Positions 41,342-52,703 of a stretch of DNA of 64,000 nucleotides are shown here, one piece after another. This DNA is from Albugo candida. Its lineage: Eukaryota; Oomycota; Peronosporomycetes; Albuginales. The notes beneath the pieces are model-generated. The model searched no databases and was not told the DNA's origin. It was given only the letters and a program-made list of their open reading frames with translations. The stretch is taken from NCBI GenBank assembly GCA_040437565.1, contig JBDOQK010000028.1:62001-126000 (forward strand), read 5' to 3'. The position numbers were made by a program, and so were the translations under genes. The first letter of the stretch is position 1; every line of letters starts with the position of its first letter.

Positions 41342-43151
41342 ACGCTTTTGCAAATGAAAACGGATAGCGTTCCAGGATCCCCGAAGATTGTAATGCCACT
41401 CGACGGAAATACCCGATCGCTTCCTCGCACGCATACGGTCCGCCCAATCCCAATTTCTTCATGATTCCAACATTATACACGAGAATGGCCGAAGGCCAAG
41501 TGTCCGCTTCAGCTGCAGCAGTCAAGTGCTTGAGAGCTAATTCGAGGTCTTGCTCCACTGAATCGTCGCCATAGAGATACAAATCGCCAAGAGTGACGTG
41601 TGCTTCCTTGTTTCCATACTTCAAAGCCATTTGCAGGTAATAAATAGCCTTTGTTGCGTTCTTACTTAATGGGCCATATCCTTCCAAGTAAAGCTTCCCA
41701 AGACTGTGCAATGCGTCACTTTGTCCCTGTGAAGCGGCTTCGTGCATGTACTTGACCGATGAATAATCATCTTGCTCTACCCCGGAACCGTGCATCAGCA
41801 ATAATGCATAGGAATATTGAGCGTCAGGATGACCGGCTTGTGCCGCTTGACGAAAGTATCTTGCGGCAACGTCTGTATTTGGTTCGATTCCCGCATTCGC
41901 GTCGCCGAAATAATACGTTTCTCCGAGATATTGTGAGGCAAATGGACTCCACTGATGATTCTGATTTGCAGCCAAAGATCGATAGTATTCAAAAGTGTTG
42001 ACCGCTTCATTATCGACAGCATGTGACAAAGAACTATTATGCTTTTTTTCGGTCATATTTGATGTTTGCTGAGCGCCAAAAAGCCAAGCGAATTGGGATG
42101 CTGCTTTTGTTTGCTGAGAATGAAATCCTTTCCATTCTTTTGATAAGCGAATTTCCATAAATCCATCGCTGTCCACTTTTCTATCGTGTAAATAATACGC
42201 ATTTATAGTAGCCAGTGGCTCCAAATACGATACAACATCCTCGCATGTATTGTTTTCAATTCCTTTGTTTCTCAGAGTCTGATATCCCGCCACGTAAAGT
42301 GACAACGGGTTGCTCACCATCGCATCCGATGCTAAAGAAATAAGCCGACTTTGCGCTGCTCCCCGCTGTGCTGCAGTACTGTCTGTATCAAAGCCGCCAG
42401 CTGCATCAATCAACCCCAGCAGTAGAGACACACTGGATCCCACTACATCTGTCTCCCGTATTTTTCTCACAGATGAGGAGATCACATTTGTGTCATTTTC
42501 TTGATATCCGATGATTTTGGAAAAGTACTTTTGCTGTGGTTCAAATATCTGTATATACGCTAATTCGTGTATTGCCTCGGGATCGTTTGTTTCGTTTGCG
42601 TATTGCACCAATTCCTTAAGAAGAGATTCTGACCAGCCATGCGCATTTTTCTTTCCAATGATCAAACGGAATTTCTTTCGGGATGTGTTATTTGACAATG
42701 ACCCGGTCAATTCTTCTTTGTTGAATACTTTCGACGTCGTCTGAGTCAATTCCGTTGCATTCTCAGCACCTTTGAGACCCAATATATCATATCGAGCACG
42801 CACAGCTTCCAAATAAACCTCTAAAAGTTCATTTTGTTGCGCCGAATTGACGAGATCGATGGTATACATTTCTGATATAAGTGTTTCTATTTCATCGCCA
42901 ATGAAATTTCGAGTAAATTCCGCACTTTGACTCGTATTGGACAAGCTGGCGATATCTCCAAAGAAAATCAGCGAATCGAGTCGATCTTTAATCGAATTAA
43001 ATGAATTTTCAAACGCTTCAGTGTCTGTCTGTGACGCCAACTCGTCTCGCTGATCGATGATCTCGTTTGGTTTGGCTACGAAGGTGGACGCGGTAGCTGA
43101 TACGACTGCAACGAGAACGAGTAGAGGGAGAAAACGTAGAGAACCACTCAT
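40755..43151 (-). CDS. SEL1L: SEL1L/HRD3-like Sel1-repeat protein (ER-associated degradation)
   Basis: Exon 1 is 43151-40950 and exon 2 is 40892-40755; the 57-nt intron has a GTAAGT donor and is phase 0. Product 779 aa. A clear signal peptide (LRFLPLLVLVAVVSATAS) leads into a lumenal region with several N-glycosylation sequons. From about residue 395 there are multiple Sel1/TPR-like repeats, e.g. AARYFRQAAQAGHPDAQYSYA, YSSVKYMHEAASQGQSDALH, AIYYLQMALKYGNKEAHVTLG and AAKYYKRAALLGHQEAGFKLA. SEL1L/HRD3 recruits misfolded glycoproteins to the HRD1 ubiquitin ligase. The second exon replaces a read-through tail and adds a hydrophobic helix (LYGKLFAHLVWKGVLSVV) that may be the membrane-proximal end. 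Another ER or extracytoplasmic Sel1 protein is the alternative. Confidence 0.82.
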
Positions 43152-43196
43152 TTGTTGGCTTTTCGTTATGGTTGAGAATTGACAAGTGAGGAGAAA

Positions 43197-43439
43197 ATGC
43201 TATGCGACTTTGCGTTCAATACATTCAGATTGGTCGAAAAACATGGAAAGACGTCATTTGATCATCATTTAAGGTACATCAAAATTAAAGAGTTTTTGTT
43301 ATCCGTTGCGTGGATAGTAGCTAACGTTTTGCTTAGAGTATGCATACGATTGGACCGTTATGCGAAGGAAAGGCACTGGCTTCAGTGCGAACGTACTGAA
43401 TTACACACTAAAGTAGCTAGATACATGATTTTCGAATGA
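43197..43439 (+). CDS. Small hypothetical ORF
   Basis: An 80-codon frame from an ATG at 43197, 45 bp from the divergent SEL1L start. It has one moderately hydrophobic helix (FLLSVAWIVANVLLRVCI) flanked by charged residues, and could encode a small single-pass membrane protein. There is no known domain; it may be chance. The 180 bp from 43440 to 43617 hold nothing I can name. Confidence 0.2.
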   Translation: MLCDFAFNTFRLVEKHGKTSFDHHLRYIKIKEFLLSVAWIVANVLLRVCIRLDRYAKERHWLQCERTELHTKVARYMIFE

Positions 43440-43617
43440 TGTGGGCCAGTACCTTATTACTTTTTGTGGCTGAATTCGCAAGATAATACAGGCCAAGTGG
43501 AGATAGAAAAACGCAAATTTTCAGTTTGCGGAAAGACGGCAATAGTTCCCGCTTTGAGAGCGTCGAAAGTAAGACTAAGTGCGTGATAAAAATGCGCTAC
43601 GATTTCGCAATTTAATA

Positions 43618-44677
43618 TTAGTATTGTGGTGTGCTACTCCTAATCGAATCATGTGAGAGGAAAGAGAGACCGTAGCCTAAAAGAGTGAGGATACAAATCA
43701 GTTGCGCGACAGCAACGGTCTGAACAATATTGAATCGATCCTCTAAAGAAAACGTTAGAGTGTTGGACTGTGATAAACTTTGCAAATTGCACGACGTACC
43801 GCAATTTGAGAGTACAGTGTTTGTCACATCCTTTCGCATGATCTCCGTGCAATATTGATTGCCAAGATCGCGTTGAAGACAGTCATTGACGGTCAAATTT
43901 GGGCAATCAATGAATGACCCGACCACTACGTATACTGAGAAAGCTGCAGCAAAGATAGCCAATGCGATCATTTGGATGCGGAAGGTTTGCTTTCTGCTTT
44001 TGACGGGCTCTAACGATATCTTTGCTGACGATAGCTCGACTTCCTCATTGAAATACCCACTTGAAACAGAATTAACATAAGTGAATCGATAAATTCTCCA
44101 GCTGACATAAGTCTACAACAGAGTGAGCAACGAAAACAACGCACAAGTGGAAACAATCGTACGTTTGTGAAGAGGGCGATTGTCTCAAGACAGAAGAACC
44201 ATTTTGCTGCAGTTCCGTGCACGTGAGGATGAGCCGTACTGAAAATGCTAAGTACCGGCAAGCCAAATGATGATAACACCACACAACTGACAGAAACGTT
44301 GCATAAACGAAATAGGCACTTTTCTTTGTCTCGAATATAAGCCTTTTCGACTAGCTCGTGGATAATACAGCGCTGAATGATCGCATTATAGAACCATACG
44401 ATACACACTGTGATTGCAATTGTAGTTAATCCAGCAACAAAAATGTAATAGGCTGGCGGATCTACAGCGCTATAATCTCATCTTGAACACGTTTGAGAAG
44501 CAGTAATTGCATCAGCTTACCTCGACCAATTTCGGAGAAAAAGGGCCATTTTAAGCCATTTGTGTACTTGTGCGTCACGCGTGCGGTAATATAACACGAA
44601 AGTAGCGTCGTGACTGTGACAACACTAGCGATAATTCCTGACTGCCGGCCATATCGCATAACCCATTCACTGAACAT
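43618..44677 (-). CDS. FRAG1/DRAM/Sfk1-family membrane protein
   Basis: Three exons, 44677-44521, 44461-44163 and 44112-43618, give 316 aa; the introns are 59 and 50 nt. I count five or six hydrophobic segments. The first extracytoplasmic loop has GLKWPFFSEIGRGDPPAYY-type sequence; after splicing it reads WPFFSEIGRDPPA, matching the W-P-x-I-S-E/D-x-G...P-P signature of the FRAG1/DRAM/Sfk1 family. A second conserved part is FSTAHPHVHGTAAKWFFCLE. A short loop containing several cysteines (CPNLTVNDC..CGTSC) sits before the last membrane segment. Family members act in plasma-membrane phosphoinositide organisation (Sfk1), GPI-anchor remodelling (FRAG1/PGAP2) or autophagy (DRAM); which applies here is unknown. 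Confidence 0.7.
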
Positions 44678-44965
44678 CCTGCAAGTACAATAATGCGAAA
44701 TTAATGCAGAATCTTCTTACTGGTAGCGTATCTTAATCGTAAATGCCCCTTCCCCTTCATCGAATCATAGAGAAAAGCCAGCTGTCAACTGGTGCACGTT
44801 TCTTCCCGACAAGCTACGTGGAACAAATAAGCATCTGGTCGGAAAAGTATCAAAAAGAATGGACGTTCGAGTGCGATGGTAGCCCACATATATCACTGAG
44901 CTAATTGTATATGACCAGTCTCGTCATTTTGTGGAAAAGGTTGCGCCTTTTAAACAAGTGGCCTC

Positions 44966-45690
44966 ATGTCCTCCTTTACTGGTACATGAATCGCTTCTAC
45001 TTGATCGTACCACCTACTTATTGATTGAGTTGGGCAGAAAACGCATCCTTCGAACCCGAAATCGCTGAATCGATCGAGGATGAGATCTTTAGTGCCAATG
45101 TCGGATTGGAAAATGATAAAATCACCAAATATGACGCCAAATTGGCTGATTGCAGGACTTATTAATTGATTCTCAATTTGTTGGCTTGCAACAAGATTTC
45201 TGTCTGAATCACTGCGGTAAGTGGATTATCGAAACATAGAGATCAAATGGTAGACAGAGTGGTTCGGTTGCAGAGATTTTTGAAAATAAATGCGAAAACA
45301 AACTCATTTACTCTCAGATTTTCCAGCAGTACACTGATCTCATCGGTAGGCATGCGAATTACATTGCACGTAATCGTCCTTACACTTTTGAAATGCAACA
45401 GAGAACTTTATTCAGTGTCGGCTTGCTGAAAGAATTGAGGGCTTTTCGATGAATGAGCTTACAATGCAATTGGAGGAACATGAAGACGAAATAACCGATG
45501 ACATTGTCGATATGCTGCTCAGTTTCTCGGATTTTGAAGAGTTCAAAAATCTGATGTTATCGTACAAGCAGAATGAAACACCTTCTTTTGAAGGTACGGC
45601 CATTTGCATGCGCTCTTTGAGATTGAGAAATGAGATCTTGCTCTTTGCATAGTTCAAGGCGGTGCGCTCCTCTCTGGTATACCGTCATAA
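44966..45690 (+). CDS. ARL2BP: ARL2-binding protein (BART domain)
   Basis: Six tiny exons: 44966-44981, 45038-45099, 45156-45216, 45274-45345, 45402-45593 and 45653-45690. All five introns are 56-59 nt with GT..AG ends, and all phases agree, giving 146 aa (the human protein is 163). The spliced product aligns with ARL2BP throughout: DSQFVGLQQDF, ENKLIYSQIFQQYTDLIE, LAERIEGFSMNEL, DEITDDIVDMLLSFSDF, EEFKNLMLSYKQNE, and the VQGGALLSG end like the LDLSSGL motif. BART proteins bind GTP-loaded ARL2/ARL3, small GTPases with roles in tubulin folding, mitochondria and cilia. No single frame longer than 68 codons covers the gene, so automatic annotation could miss it. The first exon of 16 nt is the least certain part. 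Confidence 0.85.
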
Positions 45691-46665
45691 TGAAACTACT
45701 GGATTGACACGAGCTCAACTTATGCGGCTATACATGTCTTCCTGCCCTTTCGACTCTGGGTGCAATGCATTTCTAATCGCCAGGGTGCTTGTCTATTGAA
45801 AATAATATCCTCTAGCATTTTGTTGCACATCGGGATTTTTAAAATGATACGACTTTGAGGTCCGGTTTTCTAACTCGATCCGTATGGGGGACCTTGGAAT
45901 AAAAGATAAATGGCGGGCCACATACGCTGTTTAAATAGCACGACTCGAGTCATAGTGTTATGAGAAAGGCCTTCATCAAGGCAAAAACTTGTCACTTTCG
46001 GACCTGTGAGGATACCTTCAACCCACTTCTTGAACGTTTGTGTGTCATAATCCACACCCATACAGTAATCAGATAAAAAACCTTCGCACTTATACGTTTT
46101 TAAACTGAGAAAATTAGATAAATCGTGTAAATATAAAGGTGGCAAATGGTAAAATTCACAATACAGTATGACTCTGAGGTTGGCGATGAGTGGACAATTT
46201 AGATACATTGCATAAGAGATTGTAAAAGGAAACCATGTACTTAACAAAACATGTAAAGTCGAGCTGATACGGGACCTAGTAAATAGTGATTTAGGAAAAA
46301 GGCACGACGTGAATAACGTATGTCGTACTATCTCGATTATAATTATATAATTATAAGGTTTTAATAAAGGGACCGTGAAGCATTTTCATTCAATTATAAA
46401 ATGATGTAGCCATTATGGTTCATGCACTTCTTTTTAGCTTTGTGAAATATATGTGTAATCACTATAGATCTCATCTATTGATCAAGCTTCATTTATTTCG
46501 ATACAAATAACACATCAATATAATGTCTTTTTGTCGATGTTTGCTTTCTTTCTTTTCGGTAGATACCATCATTTTGCCTTTGAAATTCCCATCCACCAAT
46601 CGAACATATTTTAAAGTACGATACCGTACTTACGGTAAATACGATGTCAAACCATTCAATCCGAA
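45691..46665. other. Region between ARL2BP and PAK1IP1 with one long unassigned minus-strand frame
   Basis: From about 46388 down to 45870 the minus strand is open for roughly 170 codons but lacks an early ATG (the first is near 46205). The translation has Leu/Cys-rich segments slightly like leucine-rich repeats (LNCPLIANLRVILYCEF) and ends QGPPYGSS. It may be one exon of a split or decayed gene. I cannot identify partners, so I do not call it a gene. The rest is AT-rich spacer. Confidence 0.35.
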
Positions 46666-47978
46666 ATGCTGCGGATCGCGGCAGGCACCTATGACGGCAT
46701 CCTTTATGGCTGGGACGCAATTCCCGTGGCTGAAAAAAACCATAGTGATGCAACGAAATGGACTCTAAAGCTTCGATTCGGTTATTCCGCACACTCTGAG
46801 TGCGTCAAAAGTGCAGTGTTCATGAAATCTCGCAATGGCAAAATCCTGCTATCAGGAAGCAGTGACGAAACGATCAAGTAAGACCATCCGTACAATACAC
46901 GTCACACTGTATCTGATACTAACATTTCTCTGTCGCAGAATCTATGACGTTGATAAACGCGTCGAAGTAGGAACGCTGATGGAGCAAAGTGGAAGCATCA
47001 CCTGCCTGGAGTTCTTCCAGCAGACTCATGTGCTGAGCGCAAGTACCGATAAAACCGTCTGCATATGGCGAGTGTCAGATTGGAATTGTCTTCATATTCT
47101 TGGAGGACACAAGTGAGTCACTTTTGCATCTGTCATTAGATAAACATTCTTACATTTGATCGCTATGTAGAGAAGAGATCAATTCAATCACAATTCACCC
47201 AAGTGGCAAGCTAGCTTTTTCAGTCGCTCGTGATCAAACGTTGCGCATGTGGAATCTTGTCAATGGCCGTTGTGCATATATTCGCCGCTTGGAGAAGGAA
47301 GCTGAAATCGTCAAAATCTCAACTTTAGGAAAACGTTACTTGTTAACATTTGGCAGTGTCGTGTCGATATTCAGCACTTCCGATGCGGAATTGGTTGGAA
47401 CGCTAAAACATCCAAAACGCGTGCATGCTTGTGTCTTTGCAACGGACGACCTTGTGGTTTGCGCCGGAGAGGACAAGCATTTATACGTATGGAATATCGA
47501 CGGTACTTTATTGGCTAAAGTCACTCATCCAGACTTGACAGCCAGAATCCGCTGTATCGATGTCATTGACCAAGAAGTATCGTCCGATTTACCCATCATC
47601 GTTCTTGCGACATCCAACGGAACCGTACAAATCTGGGATTTGAATGATTTGCAACTTGATTCAGACTCCCCATATGAGTTGAATGAGTCAGTACAACCGT
47701 CGGCTACGACAAAGATTCTCAATGCACCACGCATCACATGTCTCACTGCTTGCGCATCGTCACAAAACGACACAGCTGACCAGCCTGAGAATTCAGAAAT
47801 GACATCACAAAGTGCCGAGCCCCCTATCGAAACTTTCCGCCCGGTGTCGGAAACGCCATCAAATGCGCCCCGTGTTGTGATCGAAATGGATGATAACGTC
47901 GAGCCAAACCAAAATCCAATAGTTTCTTCGAAAAAGCATAGAAACAAACGAAAGCGGAAAATGAAAAAGCAGTCGTAA
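46666..47978 (+). CDS. PAK1IP1: PAK1IP1/Mak11, WD40 protein of 60S ribosome biogenesis
   Basis: Exons 46666-46877, 46939-47112 and 47171-47978 give 397 aa; both introns interrupt Lys codons in phase 2. WD40 repeats are evident: SGSSDETIKIYDVDKRVEVG, LSASTDKTVCIWRVSDW, FSVARDQTLRMWNLVNGRC, AGEDKHLYVWNIDG and LATSNGTVQIWDL. The spacing and the motifs SGSITCLEF, IHPSGKLAFSV and TLRMWNLVNGR follow human PAK1IP1 closely. The C terminus is acidic, then ends in a basic nucleolar-type tail (KKHRNKRKRKMKKQS). Yeast Mak11 helps recruit the GTPase Rlp24/Nog1 module to pre-60S particles; the animal name comes from a p21-activated kinase interaction. Role assigned by family. Confidence 0.88.
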
Positions 47979-48208
47979 GCTCTGTGTACCGCAAGTCGAT
48001 GCTTTCGTGATGACTCGCCATAGAATACTTTGCAAACGTTGAGCCGTACAGGATAGATGATCAATAAATACACATTTTAGCAGCAATTGAAACTCGAAAT
48101 GCCTCCCCAAGTCAAAAATAGCTCGTTGGGCGGCGCCATTGTGCCCCGTTGAGAAACTTGATCCAACTTGCTGCCACTCGACTGGCGCTTTCGCTTATCG
48201 CTTTCAAA

Positions 48209-50219
48209 ATGGGTGCTGGAGCTTCACTGGATCGAAGTACACCGAATCGACCTGCACTCATGTCCTTGGTCAATTTCACGAATGCAAACTCTCAACCAGC
48301 TCCTCTAATTGCTGCAAAGACTCAATGGCGCCTTGCGACTAGAACTTCAGTCGATGTGAAGAGTAACGAGCAAGATCTTCTCGATATCGTCAGTGATCCC
48401 GTCGGACAAAAGCATTTAGGAGCGTACGCGAAAAAGATTCTGACTTCGGAGACGTTTTTCTGCTGGGTGGAAATCAATGACTTTAAAGACGCACCATCAT
48501 TAGGCTATCGAAAGTCGCTTGCCAAGCTCATTCACAAGAAATATATAAAGAGTGGCTCACCTATGGCGCTGGGAAGCCTTCCATCGGACGTGGTCGCATA
48601 TTATGAAGTAAGTGTTTCGGTCTCTTTTGAAACACTGACCAAAGAAGCGTAGAATCACATCAAAGCGATGGAAACCAACGAGGCCATTCTGACACCCGAT
48701 CTCTTTGATTTACTGATGAAATATGTTCTATCAGACATGTACCAGAGCACATTTGTACGATTTAAAGCTTCGGCAGAGTACAGTTTGTACCGAAACGAAG
48801 TCAAAGAAACGTACAATCGCGTCACGGTCGATGATTTCGAGTATCTCGAGCTTCTTGGAAGTGGTGGATTTGGTCGAGTAGTTCATGCTCGCAAGAAATC
48901 AACCGGCAAACATTATGGTACGTCCGGAATAGGAGCTTGTACTGCCTCATTCGTCTCACTTCATGTATGCAGCTATGAAGGTCCAGCTGAAGGCTGGGCT
49001 TCTGGATGAGTATCAGGATCAGCTAGCTCAAATAACTTCGGAGAAAGACATACTGCAGGCTTGTCATAATCCTTTTGTTTTAGACATGCATTACAGCTTC
49101 CAGACACCCGCACATGCAATCATTGTAACTGAGCTTGTTCGTGGTGGAGATCTTGGAAGTGCGCTTGTATCGTCTCGTGAAAGCTATTTATCCGAAGATC
49201 GCGTGCGCTTGTACGCAGCAGAAATCGGACTCGCGTTGAATCACATGCACGAACTTGGGCTTATCTACCGAGACTTGAAACCAGTCAACGTTTTACTAGG
49301 AGAAGACGGACATATCGTGCTGGCGGATATGGGTCTCGCTGCTGGTTTTGATAGCTGTTTACTGAGAGTCAATGGAGATGGTACTCGTGTGACGCCTGCA
49401 AGCCCCAAGCTTACTCGTAGGAAAACAACTGTGGGGACAAAAGGGTACATGGCTCCTGAAATCATTGCTGGCAAGCTCGTAAAGAGATCACTACGTCCAG
49501 GCTACACCTATGCGATTGATTATTGGTCTCTTGGAGTCACCATATACGAATTACTGACAGGGTACCAGCCATTTGGCGTCAATTCGACACAATTTATCAT
49601 GCAACAAATCGCACAGGAAGATATGTTTCGAATGTCACCTCGTACACAACATCAAATTGAATTGCAAAAAATGACACAAGGGACGAATTATCCATCTCAC
49701 TTGTCACGAGTGGTGCAGGAATTCCTTCAGCAGTTGCTGGAGGTCAACCCAGACCAAAGACTTGGATGTAATCCCGATCATGGATTTGCCGAGTTCATGA
49801 GACACCCATTTTTCGACTCGATCGATTGGGAGAAGCTTATGGTCAAACATATCGATCCCACCTACAGGCCAGCATTGCTTCCGTTGACAGACAGAAAGAT
49901 TTATAATTCGTACCAGCAGATGATGGCGCAATTTGATGCCCGGGACAAAGACTACATACGACGTACGTTTTCTTCAATCGTTAAAACGCTCCTGCTCAAG
50001 CTTTGCTTCGTAGATGATTGGTACAAGATTCCTCCCGCGGATATGCAAAAGCACTTTGATAGCTGGGACTACATCTCATCACACACGTTACGAGCGGAAC
50101 TAGGAATCGCGAATGAGCTGGATGCGTCTAATATTCCTTATAAAGTATTGCAGCTTACAGGGGAAGATGCAAAACGACAAATAAAGTCAAACGGTCACAA
50201 TTCCGGCAGACCACTTTGA
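48209..50219 (+). CDS. GRK-like RGS-AGC protein kinase
   Basis: Exons 48209-48607, 48653-48917 and 48973-50219 give 636 aa; the introns are 45 and 55 nt. The start at 48209 gives MGAGASLD, a strong N-myristoylation motif. Residues about 45-180 have the helical pattern of an RGS domain (LTSETFFCWVEINDFKD..). The AGC kinase follows: LLGSGGFGRV (Gly about 202), AMKVQLK, YRDLKPVNVLL, and LADMGLA in place of DFG. G-protein-coupled receptor kinases have DLG there, so DMG supports the GRK group. GTKGYMAPE and a kinase C-tail complete it. GRKs phosphorylate activated receptors. Here myristoylation would supply the membrane tether, since I see no PH domain or prenylation site. The substrate is unknown. 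Confidence 0.88.
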
Positions 50220-50253
50220 AGACATTCCAAGCGATGATTTAGACAATGAGATG

Positions 50254-52290
50254 CTATATTTCAAACGTGTACGATATGATTGTTGGGTGTATCTCTTTCA
50301 TTTGCTTTCCTCTCATACAAATGGCTTCACTATGAGACCCGGAGAAGAAGGAGACAACTCGAGGCGGATTCGTTCCCTTGTTGCGTCGTGTCTGTGTTCC
50401 GGTGACTTTCGGGAGATACACCTGCGTTGAGACTTCCCGTCGGAATTGGCTCAAGCGAGTCTGACTCGAGACAGTTTTACATTTGCGCAAATTGGCGATT
50501 TGCAGGGCTCTGCGACGAAGATTCCATTCATTCCATTCGTACTGGGAATCCCAATGCTTTTCGATAAAGTGTACGGGTGTGCCTGTGCTTGCATCTACTT
50601 TGAGCCGTGGAATCGAATCCACAAAAGATGGAGAAGAGCGTTCCAATTTCCTTCCATTTTCCGCGGTCGCGATAGAGCACAACTGAAGAAGGGACGATAA
50701 GCTGATGTTTGGGAAAGCGTCATGAATACGTAAGAGGTAGATCAGCGCTGGTTGCTTCACGGCAAGATCGAGGATGCCTCGAATGTAGCGATTTGGATCA
50801 GCTAGAAATTCCTTTACAGCTTTCTCGTTAACGAATACGTGATACGCGTTTTGATACTGAATGACGCCGAGGGAAGGATCCCCTGGAAGCAAGAGACCTT
50901 CACGCTCGACGATTGTCCAAGGGCAAAATCCTTGGTACTCTAGTGGTAGCTGTAGAAATTCAGGACTTGTGTCTGCGGGTATGCGGATAGGGACTGAATT
51001 TTGATCAACTTTGTTGATTTCTTGCGAATCCGTATTAGTAGCTTCATCGACGGATGGATCGTTCTGAGGCTCCATCTCGAAAGTCTCTACAGAGGTACGT
51101 TTGACTTGTTCATCAACCTCCGTTGTTGGATTCTGAGTTGCCTTCTTCCGATACATTTGTACATATTTCGAGCTCTCATTCAGTGACAAATCAATCGCAT
51201 CTTTGCATACTAAAAGTGTCTTGAAACAACGTGACTTTATTTGAATCTCTCGATGTTCCAAAATAAGTTCCCTCCAAGCTCTAGAGACATTCTCAAACAA
51301 AGGATATATTTGTGTTTTTGGTATCGAGGTCCTCGATCCAACATCGGCTTCCAGGGTTTGCAAATTCCGCTCATACCGCTCAATAATCTCATTGAGCTTG
51401 CTAATCGAATAAGAAACGTCTTCTTCCAGCGTCTGCAAGTATGAAAGTAGTTGACGCCTGTTACTCAATTCTTCTTGCCAGCATTGGATTCTTCCTGACT
51501 CTGGTAGTACTTCCACAGAGTTGGCGAAATCATGATGGAAATCCTGCAAAATCTCTGTGTACTCACAGCAGAGTCTTGTCATTTCTTGCGTTTCCTCACA
51601 AAGTTGAGAATGCAGCATTTTCCCATTCTGTTCGACTTGAATTACGTTCAAATCGATCCCTGCGCCTCCTTTACCAATCTTTCTGTTGTATAATCGAATT
51701 CCAGAGACAATTTCGAGCAAATTTGCCAATTGTGTTTGTTTTTCTTCGACTGACAGATCGACAAAAGACTTCAAGGCCACACGCGGAAATACGCTCTCCA
51801 TCGCTGCTACCACTTCTTTCTCAATTTCACGCATCTGAGTAGTGTCTAAATGAACCGCATCATCTTCCAAGCTCGCGTCTACCATCAACATGGAGAAAAT
51901 TGTACGATATAAAGTCGTCATGACTTCAAATTCATTCGACTTTGTTGGGATCAAAGTTACAATTGTGCTTTGCAGTGCTTCGATTTTCCTCCTTTTTGCT
52001 TCAGATCGAGCCTGTAGCTCTTCTTTCAACGTAGCGTACTTGAGATCGAATTCAAGCTGCATTTTGATCGTTTCGATGCCAGGATGACGCTTCTGATCCA
52101 CAAGAAGACGCATACAGCGTTCCAGTATATCTGACTGTACCTCCAAACTCATAGAGGTTTGAACTGCTCCATTACTTTCTTGATGGAGAAGCATTTGGAC
52201 GATAAATGCGGCCAGAGTTTCTGGCACTTGCATGTGACGGTGTTTGCATCGAGTTATAACATTCTGCACGAGCTTTTTCGCCACTTCCAT
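50254..52290 (-). CDS. CFAP206: CFAP206, axonemal radial-spoke-associated protein
   Basis: Single exon, 678 aa. The central and C-terminal blocks match CFAP206 (C6orf165/FAP206): QGFCPWTIVEREGLLLPGDP, LGVIQYQNAYHVF, KAVKEFLADPNRYI, and the HWDSQYEWNEWNLRRRALQ motif. The N-terminal part is helical with coiled-coil stretches. A middle linker (about 430-475) is acidic and variable. FAP206 anchors radial spoke 2 and a dynein to the doublet microtubule in ciliates. Together with IQCG it shows that this organism builds a motile flagellum. It converges on the GRK-like gene (34 bp apart) and diverges from a small frame at 52366. Confidence 0.92.
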   Translation of the reverse strand: MEVAKKLVQNVITRCKHRHMQVPETLAAFIVQMLLHQESNGAVQTSMSLEVQSDILERCMRLLVDQKRHPGIETIKMQLEFDLKYATLKEELQARSEAKRRKIEALQSTIVTLIPTKSNEFEVMTTLYRTIFSMLMVDASLEDDAVHLDTTQMREIEKEVVAAMESVFPRVALKSFVDLSVEEKQTQLANLLEIVSGIRLYNRKIGKGGAGIDLNVIQVEQNGKMLHSQLCEETQEMTRLCCEYTEILQDFHHDFANSVEVLPESGRIQCWQEELSNRRQLLSYLQTLEEDVSYSISKLNEIIERYERNLQTLEADVGSRTSIPKTQIYPLFENVSRAWRELILEHREIQIKSRCFKTLLVCKDAIDLSLNESSKYVQMYRKKATQNPTTEVDEQVKRTSVETFEMEPQNDPSVDEATNTDSQEINKVDQNSVPIRIPADTSPEFLQLPLEYQGFCPWTIVEREGLLLPGDPSLGVIQYQNAYHVFVNEKAVKEFLADPNRYIRGILDLAVKQPALIYLLRIHDAFPNISLSSLLQLCSIATAENGRKLERSSPSFVDSIPRLKVDASTGTPVHFIEKHWDSQYEWNEWNLRRRALQIANLRKCKTVSSQTRLSQFRREVSTQVYLPKVTGTQTRRNKGTNPPRVVSFFSGSHSEAICMRGKQMKEIHPTIISYTFEI

Positions 52291-52365
52291 AGTCTCAATA
52301 CGACAGAAGAGGAATTCTGTTGGGTTTACATTATAATGAATTTATGGTAACAAAGTTATTCTTAA

Positions 52366-52584
52366 ATGAAGCATCTCCTGAAAAAGCTCTTTTCGGTTAA
52401 AATAGAACATAAATGGATAGAATTAGGAGCGTATTGCGACCTTTTTCATTATAGTGGCAGTCAGTTTATACGAAAGGGTGTGGTATCTCGACGATTGGGC
52501 AAGTTGTACGTAACTAATTTAGACAAGTTTGCATCCGTCCAAGCCCGTGCAGACGTATTGGTGGGATATGTACCAGAAGCGTAG
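52366..52584 (+). CDS. Small hypothetical protein, 72 aa
   Basis: A complete frame from an ATG at 52366, 75 bp from the divergent CFAP206 start. It is basic, with alternating hydrophobic residues like a small beta-rich domain (KWIELGAYCDLFHYSGSQF, RRLGKLYVTNLDKF). There is no signal peptide or membrane helix and I do not recognise it. Its compositional balance and position make a real small gene plausible; similarity searches across oomycetes would decide. Confidence 0.45.
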   Translation: MKHLLKKLFSVKIEHKWIELGAYCDLFHYSGSQFIRKGVVSRRLGKLYVTNLDKFASVQARADVLVGYVPEA

Positions 52585-52703
52585 TCACTTGAATGATTGG
52601 AAAGCAGATGAACCCATACAGAGTATCATTTTCTTCTACTTTCTATGCATTCCATTTTTCGATTCTCTGACTACTCTTGTATGATTGGCTGAGCTAGCGC
52701 TTT

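Noticed and set aside
46493-46792. Minus-strand frame overlapping the PAK1IP1 start
   Set aside because: It is the antisense of the first WD40 exon and has no recognisable content of its own.
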